DNA of 64,000 nt from Halorubrum salipaludis. Its GTDB lineage: Archaea; Halobacteriota; Halobacteria; Halobacteriales; Haloferacaceae. The notes beneath the pieces are model-generated. The model was not told the origin of the DNA. It did no database searches and saw only the letters and a list, made by a program, of their open reading frames with translations. Both the position numbers and the translations under genes were made by a program. The DNA lies in assembly GCF_002286985.1 (NCBI RefSeq), contig NZ_NSKC01000005.1, positions 248,001 to 312,000 on the forward strand, in the 5' to 3' direction. Of the stretch, positions 17,286-25,305 are shown in pieces (positions within the stretch are counted from its first letter, which is position 1; each line of letters opens with the position of its first letter).

Positions 17286-18424
17286 CGTTTCTCACCTCTG
17301 TCCGTTCTGAAACAGCCGGCCGGCGCGACCCCGTCCTCGAACGGGACCGTCGCGATCACGGGGTCCCGGCCGGTCCCGACCGCGGCCGTCTCGACCACGG
17401 TCACGCGGTCGCCGTCGACGCTGGGGACGTAACAGACCGCACCGTCGGCGCCGAACCGCGGGTGGCGCGGCGTCTCCCCGACCGGAACGCGGCCGACGAC
17501 TGACAGCGTCTCCGGGTCGAGGAAGGCGACCCGGTCGTCCGCGTAGGCGTCGACCGCGACGAGCCGCCCGTCGGGCGTCGCGTCGGTGAACGCGGTCGGA
17601 GTGCCGAGCGACACGCGCTCGACCGACGCCGGGCCGGTCTCGCCGTCGCGGAGCGCGGCCGCGTCGATCGCGGTGACGCCGTCGCCCTCCGTGTCGCCGA
17701 CGATCCACCGGTCGTATGCGGTGAGGACGGTCCCACCGCGCGGGTTCGGTGCCGGCACCGACCCCAGCACCCGGCGGTCGAGCGCGTCGACGACGGTCAC
17801 GCGGTCGCCGTCGGCGCAGTTCACGCCCAGCAGCTCGTACGCCGGCGAGTACGTCAGGTCCTGCGGCCCGGCGGCGACCGGGAGCCGATCGCGAACCTCG
17901 AACGGGGGGCTCCCGTCGATCCGGACCACCTCGTCGGCGTCGGCGGCGACGACCCACACGTCGTCGCGCGCGTCCGCGGCGATCCCGGCGGCCTTCCCCA
18001 CCGGGCGTTCGGCCGCGACGGAGACCTCCGCGCCGTCCGTCCGCAGGACGGTCACCCCCGGAACGTCCCCGGACGGCAGCGGCCCGTAGGTGCTCACGAA
18101 CAGGTGGCGGCCGCCGCGGGTCGCCGCGGCGCCGACCGGCGCGGTGCCGACGGCCTCGACGCGGTTCGCTACGGTCAGCCGCCGCAGGTCGACGACCTCG
18201 AGCTCGTTCGACCCCATGTAGGGGACGTACCCGTATCGGCCGTCCGGCGACCGGACCAGCCCGTGCGGCTGCCGGCCCGAGCCGACCCGGCCGACGACCT
18301 CGTGCGCGGTCGCGTCGACGACCGCGAGCCCGGGCGCGCGGAGCCGCTTGACGAACGCGAGCGGTCCCTCCGGTGCCGGCGGCGGACTCGCCTCCTCCGT
18401 CGGGTCGGCGTCGGTCCGGGACAT
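17282..18424 (-). CDS. NirF-like cytochrome d1-type beta-propeller protein (copy 2)
   Basis: A 380-residue propeller paralogous to its downstream neighbour. It shares the first-blade motif GRVGSGRQPHGLVRSPDGRY and YVTN-type repeats, for example DRLVAVDAYADDRVAFLDPE-like blades. No signal peptide is seen, so a cytoplasmic location is likely. The two copies might form a heterodimer where bacteria use one NirF homodimer, or one copy may be a NirN/NirF-like carrier; sequence alone does not decide. The ATG at 18424 is taken as start; a GTG at 18430 is possible. The gap to the CuA-d1 stop is 10 bases or fewer. It ends in a four-base ATGA overlap with the next gene. Confidence 0.72.
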   Translation of the reverse strand: MSRTDADPTEEASPPPAPEGPLAFVKRLRAPGLAVVDATAHEVVGRVGSGRQPHGLVRSPDGRYGYVPYMGSNELEVVDLRRLTVANRVEAVGTAPVGAAATRGGRHLFVSTYGPLPSGDVPGVTVLRTDGAEVSVAAERPVGKAAGIAADARDDVWVVAADADEVVRIDGSPPFEVRDRLPVAAGPQDLTYSPAYELLGVNCADGDRVTVVDALDRRVLGSVPAPNPRGGTVLTAYDRWIVGDTEGDGVTAIDAAALRDGETGPASVERVSLGTPTAFTDATPDGRLVAVDAYADDRVAFLDPETLSVVGRVPVGETPRHPRFGADGAVCYVPSVDGDRVTVVETAAVGTGRDPVIATVPFEDGVAPAGCFRTDRGEKR

Positions 18425-18434
18425 GGTCACGCGG

Positions 18435-20330
18435 TCAGTGGCCCTCGGCCCGGGTCCCGAGGAACTTGCCCGTCGGCGCGAGCAGTCCCTCGATCTGGTC
18501 GAGCAGTTCGCCAGTGTTCGGGTCGAACACGAGGATCGACTGGTTCTCGCCCATCCAGCCGCTGATGTACACCTTCTCGCCGTCGCGGCTGAACTCCGGA
18601 TGGATGGCGGCGGCGACGCCCCACTGGCTGCAGTCGATCTCCTGAGCCACCTCTAAGCTCTCCGGGTCGATCAGGTAGACGTACGCGTCGTCCTCGGTGT
18701 CGGTCAGGATCACGTCGGCCCACACGTAGTCGCTGTTCTCGTGTTTGCGGATGAACAGCCCCGACCCGCGGACGTCGATCATCTCCTCGACGTCCCACGT
18801 GGACGTGTTCCAGACGCCGACGCTCGGCGCACCGGCGTGGGTCGTGAACGCGAGGTCCTCGTCGGGGTACAGCGCGCCCGGCCCCGGGTGCGGGACGCCG
18901 TCCATCGGGATGGCGGCGACGTGCTCCCGCTCCTGGGTGTCGATCACGTCCATCTGGTTGTCCGTCTGCGAGGCGATCATGAAGTAGCGGCCGTCGTCGG
19001 TGAAGAAGCCGTCGTGGAGCGTCCGGCCGCAGTCGATGGTGGCCACCACCGGGAAGTCCTCCTGGGTGTAGTCGATGAGCCACACTTCGCCGCCCTCCTT
19101 CAGGCCGGCGAGGAACAGCCCCTCCTCGGGCACGTCGTACAGCGAACACACCCGGCTCCCGACGCTCTGCCCGTCCGGGTCGACGGTGTGGGTCGGGATG
19201 CGCTTGACCGGCTCCATCGTCTCGGCGTCGCAGACCACGAGGTGGTTCGGGTTGTAGAAGCCGCCGATCACCCATTCGCCGTCCCGAGAGACGGCGATGT
19301 CGCGGGCGTCGGTCCCCGCGTCCGCGACCGCGACGCGCTCGAAGCCGAACAGGTCGATCTTGTACATCTCGCCCTGCCGCGACTGGGTGTAGACGTACGC
19401 CCCTTCGCGGCTCTGCTCCGGCAGCTCCGGGTGGAAGTCGTGGACGTGGATCGCCTTCCCCACGTCCTCGACGCGCTCCAGCAGCTCGTCGTTGACGGTG
19501 TCGATCATCGCCACCGAGGCGTTGTTGCGCTCGGTGACGACCATGAGGTCGCGGAGGTCGAGGTCGTGTTCCGGCTCGGCCGGCAGCTCGCTCTCCTCCG
19601 TGATCACCTCGTGGCGGTCCTTCAGCGTCTGCATGTCGGTGAAGTCGACCTTCTCGATCGACTCCCCCTCGGGGACGACGTACAGCTGGCCGTTCATCTG
19701 GGCGTGGCCGTCGCCGCAGTAGACGTTACACTCGAAGTCGAAGGTCCCCTCCTCCTCGGTGACGAACGTCACCGAGTCGATCACGTCGTCGTCCGTGCTC
19801 TCCGGGAGCTCGATCGGCCCGATGTCGTACGGCTCCTCGAGGTAGAACGTGTGGACGGTGAAATCCTGGTTCTTCTCGAAAGTGGACTGCGTGAACTCAA
19901 TTGTGAGCTCGGTGTTCGGCGGGACCCGGATCTCCTGCGGCTGGAACTCGTACTGGTGGGCCTCCAGCTGGACGGTCTCCGACTGCGCGGCGTCGGTCTC
20001 GCCGTCGGACGCCGACTCCGATCCGGACTCCGGATCCCCCTCTTCGTCGGTCGATTCCGACGGCTCCGACTCGCCGCTACACCCCGCGAACGCCCCCGCC
20101 GCCGCGACCGCGCTCGTGGCGAGGAACCGCCGCCGATCGGGCTTCGGAAGCCCCATCTCGAAGTCGAGCGCGTCGTCGAACTCCAGGTTCGACGCGATCT
20201 CGCGCGACGCGCTGAGGTGGCGTTTGATCCGTTCCTCGTGGTCCGCCTTCCGTTCGCGGTGGTCGGTCCGCTCCCGTTCGGACTTCTGGTCTCGGTCCTC
20301 CGTCTCTCGGGGCGTCGTGGGCTGTGACAT
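18435..20330 (-). CDS. CuA-domain / cytochrome d1 fusion, putative nitrite reductase (NirS-like)
   Basis: A 631-residue exported protein in three parts. Residues 1-64 are a highly charged extension; 65-84 are a Tat lipoprotein signal (DRRRFLATSA...AFAGC, C84). Residues about 118-222 form a cupredoxin domain with a full CuA ligand set: H160 (FTVHTFYL), C201, C205, H209 and M212 (CNVYCGDGHAQM). From about 255 to the end is an eight-bladed d1 propeller with the proximal histidine H295 (GKAIHVHDF) and both active-site histidines, H439 (RTLHDGFF) and H481 (GVPHPGPG), matching NirS LHDG and PHPG. The C-terminus LLAPTGKFLG also matches NirS. It lacks any CxxCH, so CuA replaces cytochrome c. Predicted reaction: nitrite to nitric oxide outside the cell. 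First gene of the operon. Confidence 0.88.
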   Translation of the reverse strand: MSQPTTPRETEDRDQKSERERTDHRERKADHEERIKRHLSASREIASNLEFDDALDFEMGLPKPDRRRFLATSAVAAAGAFAGCSGESEPSESTDEEGDPESGSESASDGETDAAQSETVQLEAHQYEFQPQEIRVPPNTELTIEFTQSTFEKNQDFTVHTFYLEEPYDIGPIELPESTDDDVIDSVTFVTEEEGTFDFECNVYCGDGHAQMNGQLYVVPEGESIEKVDFTDMQTLKDRHEVITEESELPAEPEHDLDLRDLMVVTERNNASVAMIDTVNDELLERVEDVGKAIHVHDFHPELPEQSREGAYVYTQSRQGEMYKIDLFGFERVAVADAGTDARDIAVSRDGEWVIGGFYNPNHLVVCDAETMEPVKRIPTHTVDPDGQSVGSRVCSLYDVPEEGLFLAGLKEGGEVWLIDYTQEDFPVVATIDCGRTLHDGFFTDDGRYFMIASQTDNQMDVIDTQEREHVAAIPMDGVPHPGPGALYPDEDLAFTTHAGAPSVGVWNTSTWDVEEMIDVRGSGLFIRKHENSDYVWADVILTDTEDDAYVYLIDPESLEVAQEIDCSQWGVAAAIHPEFSRDGEKVYISGWMGENQSILVFDPNTGELLDQIEGLLAPTGKFLGTRAEGH

Positions 20331-20406
20331 AGTGGTTCCCCTGAGCCGGATTTCGTCCGGTTCCGGCCAAAAGGTCCTGTATGGTTCCATGCGCGTTGGA
20401 AAATCG

Positions 20407-20432
20407 GTGAACATGTTCGCAGGAATATACTT
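20407..20432 (-). promoter_or_regulatory. Promoter of the CuA-d1 operon with 10-bp palindrome
   Basis: Upstream of the CuA-d1 gene the minus strand carries AAGTATATTCC (TATA-like, about 20421-20431), followed six bases later by the perfect palindrome GAACATGTTC (20409-20418). This places the palindrome near the -10 to start region, about 80 bases before the ATG at 20330, leaving an untranslated leader of roughly 70 nt. A regulator binding there would be well placed to control expression. It resembles, but does not match in spacing, the CGAAC-N4-GTTCG motif I recall for haloarchaeal denitrification promoters. Confidence 0.5.
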
Positions 20433-20545
20433 TAGTGGCCGGTCGCCGTCGGTCCGCGAACGGCCCCCTTCTCGCGTTCGGGTGCGGTTCCCACGCGCTG
20501 GGAGCGAGCGGTAGCGACGTGTACCGTCGGGCCGAACCGCCGGGC

Positions 20546-20995
20546 ATGTCTCGAGAGACCGACGCGGTACCCAGGGGGGACCGGATGACGCCCGCGTTCT
20601 TCGAGGACGTGCTCGCGGAGTACCTCGACGCGGACCGGATCGAGGAGGCCGTGGTCCGGCTGGAGCTCGACGACGGGACCACCAGGCGGGTCGTCGTCGC
20701 GGAGGACACCGAGTCGCTCGGTCCCGACGAGTACGCGGCCCGCGAGCTCGCGGAGGCCCGCCGGCTGATCGAGGGCCACGCCGACCGGTTCGAGGCCCCC
20801 GCCGAACTGACCGTCCCGGTCCGGGACGCCGACCGCGTCCGCGAGGAGATCGCGTCGGACGACGCGGTGACGACGTGGGTCAAGCCCGAGGGGGTCGCGC
20901 GGCTCCTCGGCCACTTCGAGGCGCTGACGCGAGCGGGCGAGACCGCGGACCCGGGCGCGTCGGTGGGCCGCTCCGAGGCGTCGGACGATCGCTGA
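20546..20995 (+). CDS. Haloarchaeal protein of unknown function
   Basis: A protein of 149 residues, or 136 from the ATG at 20585, which follows a purine-rich GGGGGGA. It is soluble, acidic and predicted mostly helical with alternating beta strands (IEEAVVRLELDDGTTRRVVV, ELTVPVRDADRVREEI). I do not recognise the family and see no catalytic motif. It is divergent from the CuA-d1 operon across about 215 bases that also carry the operon promoter, and 140 bases upstream of pspA on the same strand. No functional inference is warranted. Confidence 0.65.
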   Translation: MSRETDAVPRGDRMTPAFFEDVLAEYLDADRIEEAVVRLELDDGTTRRVVVAEDTESLGPDEYAARELAEARRLIEGHADRFEAPAELTVPVRDADRVREEIASDDAVTTWVKPEGVARLLGHFEALTRAGETADPGASVGRSEASDDR

Positions 20996-21136
20996 CGCGC
21001 GGCCGGTCGTTCACGCGCGACCGATCGCTGACGACCGCCTCAGACCGCCACCTCGCGACCGCGAGCCGGCCGATAGCGACGGACGGGAGCCGAGGAACCA
21101 CATGAGGTTTTAACGGGTGGAGCGTGTATGACCGGT

Positions 21137-22021
21137 ATGGGAATCCTCTCGCGCGCCTCCTACGTCATCCGCTCGAAGCTGAACGCCCTCCTCAACCGGG
21201 CGGAGGATCCGACTGAGTCGCTCGACTACTCGTACGAACAGATGCGCGACGAGCTCCAGGACGTGAAGCAGGGGATCGCCGACCTGACGACCCAGAAGAA
21301 GCGTCTGGAGATCCAGAAGCGCAAGCTGGAGGAGAACGTCGAGAAGCACAACCGGCAGGCCCGTGAGGCGGTCCAGCAGGACCGCGACGACCTCGCGCGG
21401 AAGGCTCTCGAGAAGAAGAAGTCGAAGATGGCCCAGATCGAGGAGCTGGAAGGGCAGATCGCTGACCTGAACGACACCCAAGAGCAGCTCGTCGAGAAGA
21501 AGAACAAGCTCCAGAACCGCATCGAGGAGTTCCGCACGAAGAAGGAGACGATGAAGGCCCGCTACGAGGCCGCGGAGGCGTCCTCGCGCGTCTCGGAGGC
21601 GATGACGGGCGTCGGCGACGAGATGGAGGACGTGAGCCGGTCCATCGAGCGGGCCGAGGAGCGCACCGAGGAGATGGAGGCGCGCGCGGAGGCGATGGAC
21701 GAGCTGGAGGACTCCGGCGCCTTCGAGGACGCGCTCTCGGACAAGGACAGCATCGACCGCGAGCTGGAGAGCCTCTCGACGAACAGCGAGGTCGACGCCG
21801 AGCTGGAGACGCTGAAGGGCGAGCTCGGGAAGGGCGAGCCGGCGAGCGACGACGGCGAGGCGAGCACCGACGAGGAGATCGACGACGAGCTGGCCGACAT
21901 CGAATCGGAGATCGACTCGGACGACTTGGAGGCCGACCTCGACGGCGAGGGCGACACGGCGGAGGAGCTCGACGTGGAGCTAGAGGAGTCCGAGGCGGAC
22001 GCCGACGAACAGCGGAACTGA
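21137..22021 (+). CDS. PspA/IM30 family membrane-associated protein
   Basis: A 294-residue, almost entirely alpha-helical coiled-coil protein of the PspA/Vipp1 (ESCRT-III-like) family. N-terminal MGILSRASYVIRSKLNALLN is the amphipathic helix and first hairpin; NRAEDPTESLDYSYEQM is the conserved PspA signature. Long heptad-rich helices follow (residues 30-190), and the last 90 residues form a very acidic tail typical of halophiles. Homologues bind and remodel membranes under envelope stress. ATG 21137 is taken as start; ATG 21128, three codons upstream, is possible. No psp regulator or partner lies nearby. Confidence 0.9.
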   Translation: MGILSRASYVIRSKLNALLNRAEDPTESLDYSYEQMRDELQDVKQGIADLTTQKKRLEIQKRKLEENVEKHNRQAREAVQQDRDDLARKALEKKKSKMAQIEELEGQIADLNDTQEQLVEKKNKLQNRIEEFRTKKETMKARYEAAEASSRVSEAMTGVGDEMEDVSRSIERAEERTEEMEARAEAMDELEDSGAFEDALSDKDSIDRELESLSTNSEVDAELETLKGELGKGEPASDDGEASTDEEIDDELADIESEIDSDDLEADLDGEGDTAEELDVELEESEADADEQRN

Positions 22022-22074
22022 CGACGGGGCACGGCGCGGAGCCGGTCCCCGCTCCGGGTTTCTTCTCGCCCCTC

Positions 22075-23121
22075 TCACTCCGACCGCGGCCGCGCCCCGG
22101 TCCCCGCGCGGTCGCGGTCGCCGAGCCGGATCTCGCCGCCGGCGAGGTCGACGCCGTCGTACGGGTCCTCGGCGAGCAGCAGCGAGCCGTCGAGGTCGGC
22201 GTAGTCGAGCAGGGGCGCGAGCTGCGCGGCCGCCGCGATCGAGGCGTTCGACTCGATCATGCAGCCGCACATCACCTCCAGCCCGTGAGCGCGGGCGGCG
22301 GCGATCAGTCGTCTCGCCTCCAGCAGGCCGCCGGTCTTCATCAGCTTCAGGTTCGCGATGTCGCAGCGGTCGGCCACCGCGGGGACGTCGGCGAGCGTCA
22401 CGCACGACTCGTCGGCGGCGATGGGGAGCGGGGAGCGCTCGTGGACGAACCGGAGCCCCTCGGGGTTCTCGGCGGGCACCGGCTGCTCGACGAACTCCAC
22501 GTCGCGGTCGGCGAGCCACTCGCACTTCCGGACCGCCTCCTTCGGCGTCCACGCCTCGTTGGCGTCGACCCGGAGCCGGGCGTCGGGCGCGGCCTCGCGG
22601 ACCGCGTCGATCAACTCGCGGTCCCGGTCGGTGCCGAGCTTGATCTTGAGCACGGGGTAGCCGGCCTCCACGGCCGCCTCCGTCTTCTCGCGCACGCGCT
22701 CCGTCTCGTCGAGCCCGATCGTGTAGGAGGTCGCGGGCGCCGCCGTCGGGTCGAGCCCCCAGAGCCGGTGGAGGGGGACGCCGAGCCGCTTCGCGGCGAG
22801 GTCGTGGACCGCGATCGAGACGGCGGCGCGGGCGGCGGGGTTGTCGTTGACGACGGTCGCCAGCTCGGCCTCGATCTCGTGGAGCGCGTGGGGGTCGCCG
22901 ACGCGCTCGACCGCGTCGAGCAGGTCCGGGAGCACGGCCGCGACGGTGTCCGCGGTCTCGCCGTAGTGCGACGAGGGGGCCGCGCCGCCGACGCCGGTCA
23001 TCCCCCCCTCGTCGGTGACCCTCACGATCACGTTCTCGGCCTCGGTCTGCGTCCCGCGCGCGATCGTGAACGGGTTCTCCAAGGGCATCGAGACCCGCTC
23101 GAACTCGGTTTCGAGGGTCAT
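22075..23121 (-). CDS. Enolase-superfamily dipeptide epimerase / N-acetyl-D-glutamate racemase-like (DgcA-like)
   Basis: A 348-residue muconate-lactonizing subgroup enolase-superfamily enzyme. The catalytic pair is KIKLG (KxK lysines) and LKLMKTGG; metal ligands are in RVDANEAW, FVEQPV and ADES. This set belongs to L-Ala-D/L-Glu epimerases. The gene overlaps the DUF1611 gene by four bases (23118-23121), the same pairing described for DgcA/DgcN in D-glutamate catabolism, where DgcA racemises N-acetyl-D-glutamate. Therefore either dipeptide epimerisation or N-acetylglutamate racemisation is possible. The long upstream frame is not used; ATG 23121 gives MTLETEFERV. Confidence 0.85.
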   Translation of the reverse strand: MTLETEFERVSMPLENPFTIARGTQTEAENVIVRVTDEGGMTGVGGAAPSSHYGETADTVAAVLPDLLDAVERVGDPHALHEIEAELATVVNDNPAARAAVSIAVHDLAAKRLGVPLHRLWGLDPTAAPATSYTIGLDETERVREKTEAAVEAGYPVLKIKLGTDRDRELIDAVREAAPDARLRVDANEAWTPKEAVRKCEWLADRDVEFVEQPVPAENPEGLRFVHERSPLPIAADESCVTLADVPAVADRCDIANLKLMKTGGLLEARRLIAAARAHGLEVMCGCMIESNASIAAAAQLAPLLDYADLDGSLLLAEDPYDGVDLAGGEIRLGDRDRAGTGARPRSE

Positions 23122-24209
23122 CGCTCGGCGACGCCTCCGTCGGCGGCCGCGTCGCCCTCGCCCAGCCCCGCCTCGACGATCCCGTCCACGATCCGATCGG
23201 CGCCGTCGCGGACCGGATCGGCCGACGGGGCGCCGATCTCGTCGCCGAAGTTGTCGACCGCGTCGGCGGCGGCCGCGTCGTCGTCGACGTCTTTCGTGTT
23301 GAGCGCACCGGCGACGACGCGCCCCTCGCTGACGGGGGCCGCGAGCCCCTCGTAGAGGTCGACGTACTCGGCGAGCGGCGGGAGCGAGAAGGACTCGTAG
23401 CCGTGGATCGCCTCGCGGCCCGCGGCGTGACAGAGCACGAGCCCGTCGGCCATCGAGCCGTGGAGGATGCCGCAGGTGACCGCCGAGTAGGCGGGGTGGA
23501 CGATGCTCCCCTGCCCCTCGACGACGAGGAGGTCGTGGTCGTCGCCGACCTCGACGAGCATCTCCTCGACCGCGCCGGCGGTGAAGTCCGAGACGACGCG
23601 GTCGATGGGGTTCCCCCACCCGGCGATCATGATCCCGGTCTGGCCGGTCGGGACGAACGCGGCGTCGATCCCGCGCTCGCGTGCGGCCGCGACGATCTCC
23701 AGCGAGGCCGTCATCTTCCCGACCGAGCAGTCGGTGCCGACCGTACACACCACGTCGGCGTCGATATCGCCGGAGGCGCCGGTGGCGACCGAGAGATCGT
23801 CGTCGGGCTCGCGCACGTCGATCAGGTCGACGCCGTGCTCAGCGGCCAGCGCCGCGAGTTCGTCGTCCTCGTTGAGGAAGTAGTGGAGCCCGCTCACCAC
23901 GTCGCAGCCGGCCTCGATCGCGGCCTCCACGTCGGTGCGCCACGACTCGTCGAAGCCGCCGCCGATGGGGGCGATCCCGATATATAAGGCGTCGAGGTCG
24001 CCGTCGGCGGCCGCGTACGCGTCGTCGAACGACGCGACGATCGGCGCGTCCGAGATGTCCGGGACGTGGTCGTGAACCCGGTCGCCGGCGCGGTCGCGGT
24101 CGAGCACGGCACGCACGTCCTGGTCGCCGTAGCGCATCACGCCAAGTGCGGTCTTCGCGCGGTCGGGGAACTTCTCGTGGGCGAGGATGGCGATCCGGTC
24201 GTCGCTCAT
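23118..24209 (-). CDS. DUF1611 family protein (DgcN-like N-acetyltransferase)
   Basis: A 363-residue protein with an N-terminal Rossmann-like part and a C-terminal P-loop NTPase-like part: VVCTVGTDCSVGKMTASLEI holds the phosphate-binding glycine/lysine, and LLVVEGQGSIVHPAYSAVT is the conserved DUF1611 signature. One family member, DgcN, acetylates D-glutamate. Adjacent overlap with the epimerase-like gene supports the same pathway here. A TTTTAAG element on the minus strand at about 24233-24241, 28 bases before the ATG, indicates a leaderless mRNA. It is first gene of the pair. Confidence 0.85.
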   Translation of the reverse strand: MSDDRIAILAHEKFPDRAKTALGVMRYGDQDVRAVLDRDRAGDRVHDHVPDISDAPIVASFDDAYAAADGDLDALYIGIAPIGGGFDESWRTDVEAAIEAGCDVVSGLHYFLNEDDELAALAAEHGVDLIDVREPDDDLSVATGASGDIDADVVCTVGTDCSVGKMTASLEIVAAARERGIDAAFVPTGQTGIMIAGWGNPIDRVVSDFTAGAVEEMLVEVGDDHDLLVVEGQGSIVHPAYSAVTCGILHGSMADGLVLCHAAGREAIHGYESFSLPPLAEYVDLYEGLAAPVSEGRVVAGALNTKDVDDDAAAADAVDNFGDEIGAPSADPVRDGADRIVDGIVEAGLGEGDAAADGGVAER

Positions 24210-24288
24210 GGTTGGTCGCTGGCTCCGGGGGGGCTTAAAAGGGTCGAGCCGGAGGCGGATCGCCGAACGGGGAGGTGATACGCCGGGC

Positions 24289-25182
24289 TCAGTCGAGATC
24301 GATCGACATGTCCGACTGCAGGCCGGCCGCCTTCACCGTATTATAAAGGAGCATCGCGCGCGTCATCGGGCCGACGCCGCCGGGGACGGGCGTGATCGCG
24401 CCCGCGCGCTCCTTCGCCGACTCGTACGCCACGTCGCCGACGAGCTCGTACCCCTTCTCGGTGTCCGCGTCGACGCGGTTGATCCCCACGTCGATCACGG
24501 TCGCGCCCTCCTTGAGCGCCGAGCCGTCGACGAACTCCGGGACGCCGACGGCGGCGATCACGATGTCCGCGGTCGCCAGCTTCCCCTCTAAGTCCTCGGT
24601 CCGCGAGTGACAGACCGTCGTGGTCGCGTTGCCGACCGGCCCCTTCTGGAGCAGGAGGTTCGCCATCGGCTTCCCGACGATGTCCGACCGCCCGAGGACG
24701 ACCGCGTCGGCGCCCTCGGTCTCCACGTCGTAGGCGTCGAGGAGCTTCTGGACGCCGTGGGGCGTGCAGGGTTTAAACCGAGCGTCGCCCGCGACGAGCC
24801 GCCCGACGTTCTCCGGGTGGAAGCCGTCAACGTCCTTCTCGGGGGCGATCCGGCGGAGGACCGTCCGCTTGTCGACGTGGTCGGGGACGGGGAGCTGGAC
24901 CAGGATGCCGTGCACGTCCTCGCGGGCGTTGAGGTCGTCGATGGTCTCGTACAGCTCCTCGGCGGGGGCGTCGGCGTCGATCTCGACGTGCACGCTCTCG
25001 ATCCCGACCTCCTCGCAGTCCCGCTGTTTCATCGAGACGTACGTCTCGCTCGCGGGGTCGTCGCTCATCAGCACGGTGGCGAGCCCCGGCGTCACGCCCG
25101 CGTCCGACAGCGTCTCGACGTGCGCGGCCACCTCGTCGCGCACGTCGGCGGCGACCGCCTCCCCGTCGATGATCTCGGTCAT
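24289..25182 (-). CDS. folD: Bifunctional methylenetetrahydrofolate dehydrogenase/cyclohydrolase
   Basis: A 297-residue FolD, normal length. It interconverts 5,10-methylene-THF and 10-formyl-THF with NADP. Signatures: SETYVSMKQRDCEEVGI (catalytic Tyr/Lys region), GILVQLPVPDHVDKR, DVDGFHPENVGRL, GRSDIVGKPMANLLL (cofactor site) and the C-terminal TPVPGGVGPMTRAML. ATG 25182 is chosen because it gives the family N-terminus and has an ACTTTTAC element 27 bases upstream (leaderless). It is functionally connected with the glycine cleavage genes at the left of the window through one-carbon units. Confidence 0.97.
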   Translation of the reverse strand: MTEIIDGEAVAADVRDEVAAHVETLSDAGVTPGLATVLMSDDPASETYVSMKQRDCEEVGIESVHVEIDADAPAEELYETIDDLNAREDVHGILVQLPVPDHVDKRTVLRRIAPEKDVDGFHPENVGRLVAGDARFKPCTPHGVQKLLDAYDVETEGADAVVLGRSDIVGKPMANLLLQKGPVGNATTTVCHSRTEDLEGKLATADIVIAAVGVPEFVDGSALKEGATVIDVGINRVDADTEKGYELVGDVAYESAKERAGAITPVPGGVGPMTRAMLLYNTVKAAGLQSDMSIDLD

Positions 25183-25305
25183 GCCCGACCGTCGTCGTCG
25201 TCGACGTAAAAGTGACACGGGATCGTGGTCATCGAGCTCTCTCAAACCCCACTTCGATCCCCATTCATGGATCGATTACGCCGGATCCGACGGATCCGGG
25301 AACGC

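Noticed and set aside
20409-20418. A proven NarO binding site
   Set aside because: The half-sites fit, but the spacer is two bases rather than the four I recall, so only a candidate operator is claimed.
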